Below, piece after piece: positions 1 to 8,802 of a stretch of 64,000 nt of DNA. A program made the position numbers and the translations under genes. Source of the stretch: CAWBOV01 sp963790525 (lineage in GTDB: Bacteria > Actinomycetota > Actinomycetes > Mycobacteriales > Jatrophihabitantaceae). Below the pieces are notes generated by a model that worked only from the letters and a program-made list of their open reading frames with translations, had not been told where the DNA came from and ran no database searches. Location: the NCBI GenBank assembly GCA_963790525.1, contig CAWBOV010000002.1, positions 868,001 to 932,000 of the forward strand, in the 5' to 3' direction. Positions within the stretch are counted from its first letter, which is position 1, and each line of letters begins with the position of its first letter.

Positions 1-2
1 CC

Positions 3-140
3 GTCCAGGTCCACGGCGGCATCGGCTTCACGTGGGAGCACGACGCGCACCTGTACTTCCGCCGCGCGCGGGCCGACGCCGCCCTGCTGGGCGATGCCAC
101 CTATCACCGCGAGCGGCTGGCCACCCTGCTCGACTGGTGA
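3..140 (+). CDS. Acyl-CoA dehydrogenase, C-terminal fragment
   Basis: This is the 3' end of a gene that begins outside the window; 45 residues remain. It opens with VQVHGGIGFTWEHDAHLYFR, the conserved last helices of FadE/CaiA-type acyl-CoA dehydrogenases, which oxidise acyl-CoA to 2-enoyl-CoA with bound FAD. The GGIGFTWEHD segment belongs to the flavin- and dimer-contacting C-terminal helical domain. The gene converges on the hydrolase at 177-959. Chain-length or ring specificity cannot be read from this fragment. Confidence 0.85.
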   Translation, partial: VQVHGGIGFTWEHDAHLYFRRARADAALLGDATYHRERLATLLDW

Positions 141-143
141 GTC

Positions 144-161
144 ACCCGGCCTCGTCCGGGT
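144..161. terminator. Short GC hairpin between convergent genes
   Basis: ACCCGG (144-149) and CCGGGT (156-161) form a perfect 6-bp stem around a 6-base loop, starting 3 bases after the stop of the upstream acyl-CoA dehydrogenase and lying before the stop of the convergent hydrolase. It has no U-tract on either strand, so it is at best a weak bidirectional terminator. Confidence 0.35.
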
Positions 162-176
162 CGGTGGCACAGCGGG

Positions 177-959
177 TCAGAGGCCTCGCGCGGTGAGCCA
201 GGCGCGGGCCAGGGCGTTGAACTCCGCGGGGCGCTCCTGATGGAGGAAGTGCCCGTTCTCCGGCCAGACGACGACCTCGACCTGATCGGCATGGGGGAGT
301 GCCCGTTCGAACTCGGCACCGGACTCGGCCGCGTACACCGCCAGCGCCGGCACGGCACGGTCGGCGAACGCGACGCTGGTGACGTCGGCCCGTCCCAACC
401 CGCCGGGGCCCTCGTACAGGCCCAGCAGCGACTGCGCGAGCACGTGGGGCGGCGTCCCCTCCACGCGCCGGGCGTGCCAGACCTTGAGGAACTCGGGAGT
501 GAGCGGGCGGTAGAAGTCCTGGAACGACGCGACGGCGAAGCCCACCGCGGACTCCGGGGTGACCGTGCTGCTCAGGAACTGCGCCACCTCGACCGGGACG
601 CCGTACACCGGATCGACGAGCACCAGCCCCGCCACCAGTTCGGGTGCCGCCAGCGCGAGCGCGGACGCGACGATCGTCCCCATCGAATGCCCCACGACTG
701 CCACCGACGTGACGTCGAGGCGGCGCAGCAACTGCAGTGCATCGGCGGCCATCACCTGCGGGTTGTAGGGACCGTCGAGGACCTGGGAGCGGCCGTGCCC
801 CCGCAGATCCACCGCGATCACCCGGTGATCGGCCACCAGGTCGGCGATGAGCCAGCTCCAGTCGTGGGAGTCGCAGGACCACCCGTGGAGCAGCAGTACC
901 GCCGGACCGTCCCCGGCGTCGGTGTAGAAGAGTTCGACCTCGTCCAGCGCCGCGCGCAC
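177..959 (-). CDS. Alpha/beta-fold hydrolase
   Basis: A 260-residue alpha/beta hydrolase. The oxyanion-hole motif HGWS lies near residue 25, the nucleophile elbow GHSMG puts the catalytic Ser at about 92, and a late NGHFLHQE segment supplies the catalytic His near 237. The GTG at 959 is chosen as start because the longer in-frame reading up to 1103 runs inside the acyl-CoA dehydrogenase upstream and has no fold-like content; this start lies 7 bases after that gene's stop. It is probably co-transcribed with the two genes upstream of it on the minus strand and may hydrolyse an ester, lactone or C-C bond in the same catabolic route. The substrate is unknown. Confidence 0.8.
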   Translation of the reverse strand: MRAALDEVELFYTDAGDGPAVLLLHGWSCDSHDWSWLIADLVADHRVIAVDLRGHGRSQVLDGPYNPQVMAADALQLLRRLDVTSVAVVGHSMGTIVASALALAAPELVAGLVLVDPVYGVPVEVAQFLSSTVTPESAVGFAVASFQDFYRPLTPEFLKVWHARRVEGTPPHVLAQSLLGLYEGPGGLGRADVTSVAFADRAVPALAVYAAESGAEFERALPHADQVEVVVWPENGHFLHQERPAEFNALARAWLTARGL

Positions 960-966
960 CCGAGGG

Positions 967-2205
967 TCACCCGCTCCGCGGCAGCTTCGAGAAGGCGATT
1001 CCCTTGTCCACGCTGGGTTCGCGCGGAAGGCCGAGCACGCGCTCGCCGATGATGTTGCGCTGGATCTCGTCGGTCCCGCCGGCCAGGCGATACCCCGGGG
1101 CACCGAGCAGGTGCTCGGTCCACGCGAAGTCGGCGGCGTCGGCGTCGGCTGTGATCCGCCCGCCGAGCAGGGACGCCGCGATGTCGCCGATGAGCGTGAG
1201 ATTCTGCGACGCGACGACCTTGCCGATGGACGCGGCCGGTCCCGGTGCGACTCCGGCCGCGGTGGCGCGGGCGACCCGTTCGGTGGTCGCGGTCCGCAAC
1301 TGGGCGCGGATGTAGGCGTCGGCCAGGCGCTGCCGGACGACGGGGTCGCCGGACTTGCCCAGCCGCTGTGCGAGCGCGATCAGGTCGTCGATGCTCCCGC
1401 CCTTGCGCCGGGTGCCCTGCCCGCTCGCGGTCCGCTCGAAGCCGAGGGTCGCGTTCGCGATGGCCCAGCCGTTGCCGACGTCACCGATGCGCATGTCGTC
1501 ACCGACCCGCACCTCGGACAGGAACACCTCGTTGAAGGAGGACGCGCCGCTCATCTGCCGGATCGGGCGGATCTCCACGCCCGGCGCGTCCATGGGGATG
1601 AGGAACATCGTCAGCCCGGCCTGCTTGGCGACGTCGGGGTCGGTGCGCGTGAGCAGCAGCCCGTAGTCGGCGAAGCGCGCCCCGGAGGACCACACCTTCT
1701 GCCCGTCGATCACCCAGTCGTCGCCGTCGCGGACCGCGGAGGTGGCCACCGCCGCGAGGTCCGACCCCGCGCCGGGCTCGCTGAACAGCTGGCACACCAG
1801 CAGGTCCGCCCGCATGAACGGCACCGCGAAGGCCTCCCGCTGCTCGTCCGTGCCGAAGGTCGCCACCGTCGGGCCGACCAGGCCGGTCGTGACGCTGATG
1901 AGCTCGGTCGACACCGGGACGTCGAAGGCCTGCTCCTCGGCGGTGTAGGCCACGAGGAAGCGTGAGGACAGGCCGGCGCCGCCGATCTCGACGGGCAGCG
2001 CGATGGCGCCGTACCCGGCGTCGAAGCGTTTGCGCCGGTAGGCGCGCACCTTCTCCAGCAGCTCGTGCTCGTCGGCCTCGGAGATGTTCGCGAAGACGGA
2101 GAAGTCGCTGTTGGGCTGCAGTTGTGCCTGCTTGGGCGGGAGTTCCGAGGCGAGCCAGGCCCGCAGATCGGCACGCCACTGCTCGAGGTCGGGTTGCTGC
2201 GTCAT
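967..2205 (-). CDS. Acyl-CoA dehydrogenase (FadE-type)
   Basis: A full-length 412-residue acyl-CoA dehydrogenase that would introduce a 2,3-double bond into an acyl-CoA using FAD. The N-terminal helical domain is followed by the flavin-contact segment CQLFSEPGAGSDLA and by WVIDGQKVWSSGA in the middle beta domain. The C-terminal helical domain ends with AGGTDEIQRNIIGERVLGLP, the usual tail. Length is slightly above the 380-400 typical of the family, as in many actinobacterial steroid and ring-degradation FadE proteins. It sits 16 bases downstream of a thiolase and 7 bases before the hydrolase, so it belongs to a minus-strand beta-oxidation operon (177-3795). The specific acyl-CoA is not identifiable. 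Confidence 0.9.
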   Translation of the reverse strand: MTQQPDLEQWRADLRAWLASELPPKQAQLQPNSDFSVFANISEADEHELLEKVRAYRRKRFDAGYGAIALPVEIGGAGLSSRFLVAYTAEEQAFDVPVSTELISVTTGLVGPTVATFGTDEQREAFAVPFMRADLLVCQLFSEPGAGSDLAAVATSAVRDGDDWVIDGQKVWSSGARFADYGLLLTRTDPDVAKQAGLTMFLIPMDAPGVEIRPIRQMSGASSFNEVFLSEVRVGDDMRIGDVGNGWAIANATLGFERTASGQGTRRKGGSIDDLIALAQRLGKSGDPVVRQRLADAYIRAQLRTATTERVARATAAGVAPGPAASIGKVVASQNLTLIGDIAASLLGGRITADADAADFAWTEHLLGAPGYRLAGGTDEIQRNIIGERVLGLPREPSVDKGIAFSKLPRSG

Positions 2206-2221
2206 CGCTGGGGGCCTTTCG

Positions 2222-3385
2222 CTATCGGGTCAGTACGGTGCACGCGCTGACTCCGGGCGCACCGTAGACGTGGGTGAACCCGACCCGCGGGTCGCCGGCG
2301 ACCTGACGTGCACCGGCACGCCCCTGCAGTTGCAGCACGACCTCGTGCACCTGCCGCAGCCCGGAGGCCCCGACCGGCTCGCCGTTGGCCAGGCAGCCGC
2401 CGTCGGTGTTCACCGGCAGGCGCCCGCCGGCCGCGGTCTCGCGCAGGTCGAGCAGGCCCTGCTGCTCGCCGTGCTCGCACAGTCCGGTCTCGGCCATGTG
2501 GATGATCTCGGCGCCGGAGTCGGTGTCCTGCAACTGCGCCACCTGGACGTCGGCCGGGGCGATGCCCGCGCGCGCGAAGACGGCCTGCGCCGCGTCGATG
2601 CTCGGGCTGGAGGTCGGGTTCGGCGTGAGCCAGGGCGCGAACACCTCGAAGGAGCCGAACTGGCGGGTGCGCATGGCGGCGGCGGAGAGGTAGACCGGTC
2701 GCTCGCAGAGATCGGCAGCCTTGTCCGCGCGGGCCAGGATGACGGCGGCGGCGCCCTCACTCGGCGAGCAGATCATGTACTGCGTCAGCGGCGGGTTGAT
2801 GATCCGGGCGTTCATCACCTCGTCCTCGCTGAGCAGCGTGCGGCGCCAGGCGTCCGGATTGGCGGCGCCGTACTCGAACGCCTTCGCCGACACCTGCGCG
2901 AGCAGGCGGTCCTTGAGGTTGTGGGTGTCGAGGTAGCGCCGGGCCTTCATCGCGAAGAACTGGGGCGTCACCATCATGCCCGTCTCGCCGTACCACTCAC
3001 CGTGGCCGTAGTCGGAGGGTTTGGCCGCGAACGCCCCGCGCGCGTGCTTGTCGAACCCCAGGGCGAGGGCGATCTCGGCCTCGCCGCCGCGGATGGCGTT
3101 GGCGGCGGTGGTGAGGGCCACCCCGCCGGTCGCGCAGCCGTTGCGGACGTTGGCGAACGGGATGCCGGTCAGGCCGAGTGAGCCGACCAGGGTGTCGGGC
3201 TTGCCCGAGACGTTGCTGCCGCCGACGGCGTAGTCGATGTCCTGCCACGTCAGCCCGGCGTCGGCGATCGCCGCGCGCGCTGCGTCGGCACCCATCGCCA
3301 GGCCGCTGTACTCCGGCGCGTGCCGCCCGAACGGCACCATGCCGATGCCGATGATCGCAACGTCGGTCGCGGAACGTCCCGTCAT
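2222..3385 (-). CDS. Thiolase-family protein, SCP2/lipid-transfer type
   Basis: A 387-residue thiolase-fold protein of the lipid-transfer (Ltp/SCP2-thiolase) branch. The conserved Cys of the first half is at residue 84 in NGCATGG. In the second half the canonical GHP active-site motif is replaced by GGCLANGEPVGASG near residue 330, as in non-classical members that work with a DUF35 partner. Such proteins perform thiolytic or retro-aldol cleavage of branched or cyclic acyl-CoA side chains; which of these applies is inference. The gene starts inside the stop of the DUF35 gene (ATGA overlap at 3382-3385), so the pair is translationally coupled and probably forms a complex. Confidence 0.87.
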   Translation of the reverse strand: MTGRSATDVAIIGIGMVPFGRHAPEYSGLAMGADAARAAIADAGLTWQDIDYAVGGSNVSGKPDTLVGSLGLTGIPFANVRNGCATGGVALTTAANAIRGGEAEIALALGFDKHARGAFAAKPSDYGHGEWYGETGMMVTPQFFAMKARRYLDTHNLKDRLLAQVSAKAFEYGAANPDAWRRTLLSEDEVMNARIINPPLTQYMICSPSEGAAAVILARADKAADLCERPVYLSAAAMRTRQFGSFEVFAPWLTPNPTSSPSIDAAQAVFARAGIAPADVQVAQLQDTDSGAEIIHMAETGLCEHGEQQGLLDLRETAAGGRLPVNTDGGCLANGEPVGASGLRQVHEVVLQLQGRAGARQVAGDPRVGFTHVYGAPGVSACTVLTR

Positions 3386-3795
3386 GCCGTCACTTCCTCG
3401 AAGGCGTAGGTCGCCACGGGCTCGCCCGCGTCGTCACTCCACAGGTCGAGCAGCCTGATCTGCATGGGCGCGCCGATGCGCAACCGCTCGAGATCGCCCT
3501 CGATCCGCGTCTCGACGATGAGCTCGCCGAGGTCGACGTAGCCCACGCCGTAGTTGGCGAAGCCGGTCGCCGGGACGCGGTAGGGGACCTTCGGCTCGAA
3601 GGACTGGATCGTCCAGGTCCACAGCGTGCCCGTGGCCGGGAGCTCGATCGTCGCGAGATCGGTGCCTGCGCACTTCGGGCAGCCGGTCTGCACGGGGAAC
3701 GTGACCGTCGCACAGTTCGCGCATCGTGATCCGGCCAGGCGCGGTGGGTCGACGGAGGCGAACAGCGAACTCTCGACGACGGTGCGTCCGGTCAT
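3382..3795 (-). CDS. DUF35 zinc-ribbon/OB-fold protein, thiolase partner
   Basis: A 137-residue protein with an N-terminal zinc ribbon (CANC and CPKC, about 14 residues apart) and a C-terminal OB-fold, the DUF35 architecture. In characterised steroid-degradation systems such proteins bind lipid-transfer thiolases/aldolases and complete or present the acyl-CoA site. An in-frame GTG exists at 3801, but the GGGAG Shine-Dalgarno sequence overlaps it and is correctly spaced for the ATG at 3795, which I therefore use. It overlaps the thiolase by 4 bases and would be the first gene of that operon. Confidence 0.87.
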   Translation of the reverse strand: MTGRTVVESSLFASVDPPRLAGSRCANCATVTFPVQTGCPKCAGTDLATIELPATGTLWTWTIQSFEPKVPYRVPATGFANYGVGYVDLGELIVETRIEGDLERLRIGAPMQIRLLDLWSDDAGEPVATYAFEEVTA

Positions 3796-3879
3796 GTGCA
3801 CTCCCAGAGCTAGATGCGTTTGATCGTAGTCGCCGCCTGCCCGCCAAGACAGGGGTTTCGAGACAGGAACTCCAGAATC

Positions 3880-5071
3880 TCAGAGGACCTGCTGGGTCTT
3901 CTGGTAGGTGCGAACGGCCCTCCGCGCGATCGACCAGCGGTGTACCTCCGACGGCCCGTCGTAGATGCGGAACGGGCGGATCTCGCGCAGGAACCGCGAC
4001 AGCAGGATGTCACCGGAGATCGCCCGGGCGCCGCACAGCTGCACCGACCGGTCGACGACGCGGTTGACGGCCTCGGCCACGAAGGTCTTGGTCATCGACG
4101 AGTCGTTGCCGCCCCGCGCGCCGCTGTCGAGGACGGCGGCTGTCTGCGGCGATGAAGGCCCGGCTGGCCGCGATGTCGATCTCGGAGTCGGCGATCATGC
4201 CCTGCACCATGCCCTGGTCGGCGAGCAGGCCACCGAACGCCTGGCGGTTGGCGACGTACTCGATGGCGATGTCCTGGGCGCGCCGGGCGATGCCGAGCCA
4301 GCGCATGCAGTGGGTCAGTCGGGCGGGTGCCAGGCGCACCTGGGCGTACTCGAAACCGCGGTCGACCGCGCCCAGGATGGCGCCGTCGTCGACGAAGCAG
4401 TCCTCGAAGACGATCTCGCCGTGGCCGCCGAACGTGCCCTCGTCGAGCGTGTCGAGGTCGCGGACGTAGCGGTAGCCGGGGGAGTCCGGGTCCACCAGGA
4501 ACATGGTGGCGCCGCCGCGGGAGCCGACGTCACCGCTCGTGCGGGCCATGCAGATGGCGAACGCGGCACCGCGCGCCCCGGTGATGAACCACTTGTGACC
4601 GTCGATGCGCCAGCCGCCGTCGACCTTCGTCGCCGTGGTGCTGAGCATGGAGGGGTCCGAGCCGGCGCCGGGCGTCGGTTCGGTCATGGCGAAGCAGGAG
4701 CGGACGTCCCCGGCGGCCAGCGGGCGCAGGTACTTCTCCTTCTGCTCCTGCGTGGCGACCACCTCGAGCAGGTGCATGTTGCCCTCGTCGGGCGCCGCGC
4801 AGTTCAGCGCCAGCGGTCCCAGCAGCGAGTACCCGGCCTGCTCGAACACCACGGCCTGGCCGCGGACGTCCAGCCCCAGGCCGCCCCACTCCTCGGGGAC
4901 GTGCGGGGCGAAGAGCCCGGCCGCCTTGGCCTGGGACTGCAACGACGATCGCAGTTCCGGCGCGGCGTGGTGGATCGAGCCGCCGGTCTCGTTCTCGACC
5001 GGGATGACGACCTCGAGCACGAACTCCCGGGTCTTCTTGGCCAGCTCGGTGACTCTGGAATCGACGCCCAT
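3880..5071 (-). CDS. Acyl-CoA dehydrogenase, ACAD10/11-like (one frameshift)
   Basis: The protein would be about 396 residues after removing one extra base near 4143-4147; the reading then continues smoothly through TAAVLDSGARGGNDSSM into the C-terminal domain. Motifs include FAMTEPTPGAGSDPSM (flavin contact) and WRIDGHKWFITGA. The C-terminus carries FRIYDGPSEVHRWSIARR, the YDGPxEVHR form typical of ACAD10/11- and LvaC-like enzymes rather than the GGTDEIQR form of ordinary FadE. Such enzymes can act on 4-hydroxyacyl-CoA after phosphorylation by a partner kinase; kinase candidates are at 20733-22203 and 34931-36250. The start ATG at 5071 begins the first homologous stretch. Confidence 0.82.
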
Positions 5072-5090
5072 GCCGGGTACCTCCGTAGGT

Positions 5091-6122
5091 TCAGTTCTCG
5101 GCGTCGGACAGGCGCACGAGCATCTTGCCGACGTTCGCGCCACGCAGCAGGCCGATGAGGGCCTCCGTGGCATGGTCCAGACCGTCGACGACGGTCTGCT
5201 TGGAGACCAGTTCCCCGCTGCGCAGCCAGCCGGAGACCTGCTTCTCGAACTCGGGGCGCAGGTCCTCGTGGTCACGCACGATGAAGCCGCGGATGGTGAG
5301 GCGTTTGAGCACCGCCTGGATCAGGTGCGCGACGCCGGGGGAGTCCGAACCGTCCTCCATCGTGGAGATCATCCCGCAGAGGGCGATGCGGCCGTGCAGG
5401 TTCATCGCGTACAGGGCCGCGATGAGGTGCTCGCCGCCGACGTTGTCGAAGTAGAGGTCGACGCCGTCTGGAGCGGCCGCGGCCAGGCCGCCGACCAGGT
5501 CGTCGCGGTAGTCGATGCCGGCGTCGTAGCCCAGTTCGTCGACCAGGAGCTGTGCCTTGGTCGCGCCACCGGCGCTGCCCACGACTCGCCCGGCGCCGAG
5601 CAGGCGCGCGAACTGCCCGGCCGCGCTGCCGACGGCTCCGGCGGCCGCGGACACGAAGACGGTGTCGCCCTTCCGCAGCTCACCGGCCCGGCGCAACCCG
5701 GCGTAGGCGGTGAATCCGGTCTGACCCATGACGCCCAGCCAGGTCGACAGCGGCGCCAGGTCGGGGTCGACGACGGTGGCCGCGGCGCTGTCCACGACCG
5801 CGTAGTCGCGCCAGCCCTGGCGGTGCCGCACGTAGGAGCCCACCGGCATGCCCTCGACGGAGCCGCCGAGGACGCGCCCGATCGCCGAGCCGTCCAGCGG
5901 GCCGCCGATCTCGAAGTTCGTCGTGTAGTGCTTCTCCGTCTGCTCCATCCGCCCGCGCATGGCCGGATCGACACTCATGTAGGTGTTCTCGACGAGCAGC
6001 TGGCCGGCGCCGAGCTCGGGGAGCGGCCGGGTCTGGATGCTGAAGTTGTCAGCGGTCGGGGTGCCGGTGGGCCGGGAGGCCAGGCAGACGACTCGCGTGG
6101 TCGTCGGGAGTGATGTCGTCAT
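5091..6122 (-). CDS. NADP-dependent MDR oxidoreductase (PTGR/enoyl-reductase-like)
   Basis: A complete 343-residue zinc-independent medium-chain reductase. It has the GroES-like N-terminus with SVDPAMRGRM, the Rossmann motif AAAGAVGSAAGQFARLLGA near residue 160, and YFDNVGGEHL after it, all typical of the prostaglandin reductase/leukotriene B4 dehydrogenase branch. These enzymes reduce alpha,beta-unsaturated ketones or aldehydes with NADPH. It lies 19 bases upstream of the ACAD10/11-like gene on the same strand. A CTAG-bracketed inverted repeat (6226-6249) lies about 100 bases upstream of its start and may regulate it. Confidence 0.88.
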   Translation of the reverse strand: MTTSLPTTTRVVCLASRPTGTPTADNFSIQTRPLPELGAGQLLVENTYMSVDPAMRGRMEQTEKHYTTNFEIGGPLDGSAIGRVLGGSVEGMPVGSYVRHRQGWRDYAVVDSAAATVVDPDLAPLSTWLGVMGQTGFTAYAGLRRAGELRKGDTVFVSAAAGAVGSAAGQFARLLGAGRVVGSAGGATKAQLLVDELGYDAGIDYRDDLVGGLAAAAPDGVDLYFDNVGGEHLIAALYAMNLHGRIALCGMISTMEDGSDSPGVAHLIQAVLKRLTIRGFIVRDHEDLRPEFEKQVSGWLRSGELVSKQTVVDGLDHATEALIGLLRGANVGKMLVRLSDAEN

Positions 6123-6225
6123 GACGAGCGGATGTCCTTGCCTCGATGCAGAGAACCGTCACGCTGAGCCGTGGGCGGTGGAGATCTGGATCCGGACTAT
6201 ACCCACAGACGCGGTCGAAAAGCAG

Positions 6226-6249
6226 CTAGTAAGTGCACTGATTCACTAG
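6226..6249. promoter_or_regulatory. CTAG-bracketed imperfect inverted repeat, possible operator
   Basis: CTAGTAAGT (6226-6234) and ATTCACTAG (6241-6249) are imperfect inverted arms around GCACTG, inside an AT-rich patch upstream of the MDR oxidoreductase and touching the stop of the ThuA-like gene. The size and symmetry suit a TetR-type dimer site. A similar CTAG-N15-CTAG sequence lies at 8803-8825. The regulator is unknown. Confidence 0.4.
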
Positions 6250-7023
6250 TTAGACCCGACGTCGCCGGTGACTGCCCAGGCCATGCAGCGCTCGAGGATC
6301 GTGCGGAACTCCGGCACGATCCAGCTGCCGAAGTCGTACCGGCCCAGGTCGTCCTTGCCCTGGTCCTGCATGTCGAAGCGGCCACGGCAGTGGCCGAGGG
6401 TGAAGTAGCAGACGGTGCCCTGCTCGTGCTCGCGGAGGTAGAGCACCGGGCGCGGCTCACCGTCGGAGTCCTGCCCCTCCTCGAAGCCGCGGCACCCCCC
6501 GTCCCAGTGCGCGTGCAGCAGCACCTGCAGCGGCGGATGCAGCTCGCTGATGTAGAGCTCGTCGCGGACCTCGAACGGTTCGATCCCCGCCACCAGCGGG
6601 ATGGTCCGGATCGGTCACCGACACGGTGTACGGCTCGATCGGCGGGTGCCCGAGGAACTGGCCGCCGAGGACCTCCGCGAACCGGCCGAGCACCCGCGGC
6701 GTGCGGTGAAGCGCCCGCCGGGCGCGGCCGGCGGCTCGATGGCGGAGTGGGTGCCGTGCAGCGCGAGCCACCGCCCGCCCCGGCGCGAGCCAGGCGACGA
6801 GAGCCGCCTGCTCGTCCGGGGACGGGCGGACGTTGCACGTGTAGGTGATCAGCAGGTCGGCGTTGTCGAGGGCGTCCAGGCGCGAGTAGTCCTCGAACAC
6901 GCGCGTGCGCACCTCGGCGTACTCGCCCAGCGCCTCGAGCAGTTGCAGGCGCGCGTAGTCGAAGTCGTGCCACTGCCCGCCGCACACGAGCACGGCGTCC
7001 AGGCGACCTGCTGGTCCGGCCAT
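6246..7023 (-). CDS. ThuA-like domain protein (frameshifted)
   Basis: Pieces in different frames join to one ThuA-like protein of about 259 residues. The N-terminus has LDAVLVCGGQWHDFDYARLQ and NADLLITYTCNVRPSPDEQ. A middle piece has WLALHGTHSAIEPPAAPGG, equivalent to the glycine/His strand of the class-I glutamine-amidotransferase-like ThuA fold. The C-terminus has ELHPPLQVLLHAHWDGG, then a GTVCYFTLGH strand, and ends in WIVPEFRTILERCMAW. The shifts (near 6765, 6705 and 6600) fit two insertions and one deletion. ThuA proteins are of uncertain function, often linked to sugar or glycoside catabolism. A second ThuA-like gene lies at 7814-8668 with an SDR between. Confidence 0.7.
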
Positions 7024-7027
7024 CGGC

Positions 7028-7798
7028 TTAGAACTGCACCCGGCTGACGAACCCGCCGTCGACGACGAGGTTCACGGCGGTGCAGTGAGCCGGCTGCCGG
7101 GCTGGCCAGGAAGACCACCGACTTGGGCGACCTCCTCGGCACTGCCCAGCCGGCCGAGCGGGATGCGCGCCTTGATCGCCGTCGTAGAACTCCGGGCGCG
7201 GCTCGTGCAGCTTGTCCCAGGCGCCGCCGGGGAAGTCGATCGGGCCGGGCGAGACGGTGTTGACGCGGATGCCCTTCGGCGCCAGCGAGTGGCCGAGTCC
7301 CGACGCGTGCTGCAGGACCGCTGCCTTGAGGGCGGCATAGGAGTTGGCCGACGTCGGCGGCAGGGTGTCGAACGCCGAGGTCGTGCCGACGGCCACGATC
7401 GCTGCGGCGTCGGACTTCTCCAGGTGCGGGACGGCCGCCTCGGCCAGGCGCACGAAGGCCAGCAGGTCGGCCTCGAAGCTCTGTCCGCCACTGATCCGGG
7501 CCCTTGAGTCCGCCGGCGGAGACGTTGGAGACGAGGATGTCCAGGCCGCCCAGCTGCTCGGCGGCCGAGTCGACGAACCCGGCGATCGGCGGACTCGTCG
7601 GCGACGTCGAGCGCGGCCGTGAACACCGTCGCTCCCTTGGCCCGCACCTCCGCGGCGAGTCTCCTCCAGGGCCTCGACGCCGCGGGCGCAGAGCATGACA
7701 GACGCGCCCTCCTCGGCCAGCTGCAGCGCGATCGCCCGTCCGATGCCGCGGCTGGCGCCGGTCACGATCGCCTTGCGTCCTGCAAGTCCCAGATCCAT
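7028..7798 (-). CDS. SDR-family oxidoreductase (frameshifted)
   Basis: A classical short-chain dehydrogenase of about 255 residues broken by several single-base shifts (near 7660, 7590, 7500, 7180 and 7090). The nucleotide-binding motif TGASRGIGRA lies at the N-terminus, the active site reads TTSAFDT followed by SYAALKAA, and the C-terminus has NLVVDGGFVSRVQF. RVNTVSPGPIDFPGGAW follows the active Tyr/Lys. It lies 4 bases upstream of the first ThuA-like gene and 15 bases after the second, so the three form one minus-strand unit. The substrate is unknown; a hydroxyl/ketone interconversion is expected. Confidence 0.78.
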   Translation of the reverse strand: MDLGLAGRKAIVTGASRGIGRAIALQLAEEGASVMLCARGVEALEETRRGGAGQGSDGVHGRARRRRRVRRSPGSSTRPPSSWAAWTSSSPTSPPADSRARISGGQSFEADLLAFVRLAEAAVPHLEKSDAAAIVAVGTTSAFDTLPPTSANSYAALKAAVLQHASGLGHSLAPKGIRVNTVSPGPIDFPGGAWDKLHEPRPEFYDGDQGAHPARPAGQCRGGRPSRWSSWPARQPAHCTAVNLVVDGGFVSRVQF

Positions 7799-7813
7799 CT
7801 GTCTCTCCTCGTG

Positions 7814-8668
7814 TCAGACCGATGCCGTCGGCATCAGGTCGATAGGTGTCGCGTTGTCTGCCGCCCAGGCGTGGGCCGTGGGGGAGGCTGCCCAGTCGAG
7901 GGCGTTGCCGATCAGCCGGCGGAATGCCGGCAGAGCGAACGTGTCGGGGCCGTCGCCGGGCTGGATGTAGGCGACGGGGCTGCGGCCGGCGACCTTGGCC
8001 CACGCGATGAGGTCGCTGGCCGGGGCGTGCACCCACGGCCCGTCGGTGCGCGGGGTGCCGAGCACCTCGTGGAAGGTGTCCTGGAACTGGTCGGCGGCAG
8101 TCGACACGTCGGCACGCAGCAGCGGGAGGACGTCGTCCTCGAACACCGGGCAGCAGTAGAGCTCGTCGGAGAGGGTGAAGTCCTCCAGCCCGGCGCAGAC
8201 GGGGTGGCCCGGGGCGAGGACCTGGGCGGTGTAGGTGGCGAAGCGGTACCCGTCGTCGGGGACGTCCACGCCGCGCAGCCGCCCGGGGGCGTAGTGGTAC
8301 CGGCCGCCGAGGACCTCGGCCCAACCCGGCCAACCGGGCCAGCCGGCGAGCGCGTGGTGCAGGAAGACCAAGCCCTGGCCTGCCTCGAGGAGGGCGGCGA
8401 CCGCCGCGGCCGTGGCCGGTTCCGGGCCGACGGGCGTCGGCGGCGTGCCCCGCTTGAGCGCCAGGCCGGGGATGTCGTGGCACAGGATGACGTCGAAGTC
8501 GCCCGCGTGCTGCGGGGTCAGCCAGCGCTGGGCAGCGGGCTGGACGGCGTGGGCGAACACCCAGCCGTGCTCGGCGCAGATGGCGTCGAGCATCGCGGTG
8601 AAGGCATCGAGATCGACCCGATGCCCACCCGTCAGCGCCAGAATCCGTAGGGGTCGCGCGTCGGTCAT
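7814..8668 (-). CDS. ThuA-like domain protein
   Basis: An intact 284-residue ThuA-fold protein. It starts with PLRILALTGGHRVDLDAF, then DFDVILCHDIPGLAL, GQGLVFLHHALAGWPGW (the elbow region equivalent to the glutamine-amidotransferase nucleophile site, with no Cys) and LGGRYHYAPG, and it ends with FRRLIGNALDWA. A slightly longer reading begins at 8686 but adds no conserved residues. It is first in the ThuA-SDR-ThuA unit and is divergent from the 2-oxoacid dehydrogenase genes. ThuA-like proteins are often found with sugar or inositol-type oxidoreductases; enzymatic activity is not established for most. Confidence 0.8.
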   Translation of the reverse strand: MTDARPLRILALTGGHRVDLDAFTAMLDAICAEHGWVFAHAVQPAAQRWLTPQHAGDFDVILCHDIPGLALKRGTPPTPVGPEPATAAAVAALLEAGQGLVFLHHALAGWPGWPGWAEVLGGRYHYAPGRLRGVDVPDDGYRFATYTAQVLAPGHPVCAGLEDFTLSDELYCCPVFEDDVLPLLRADVSTAADQFQDTFHEVLGTPRTDGPWVHAPASDLIAWAKVAGRSPVAYIQPGDGPDTFALPAFRRLIGNALDWAASPTAHAWAADNATPIDLMPTASV

Positions 8669-8802
8669 CCCTGCGCCGCGAGACACGGGCAGGAAACAAG
8701 CTGGGTGAGAGGGTGGCCAAAAAGGGTCGAGACGCGAGATGCTCGCATCTGTTCGTCCTTCGGCATTTCAGCTTCCTCTCAAGGGATTCGCAGGACTGGA
8801 CC

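Noticed and set aside
240..1052. Long plus-strand open frames opposite the hydrolase and dehydrogenase genes
   Set aside because: They are antisense shadows caused by high GC; the minus-strand readings carry family motifs while these do not.
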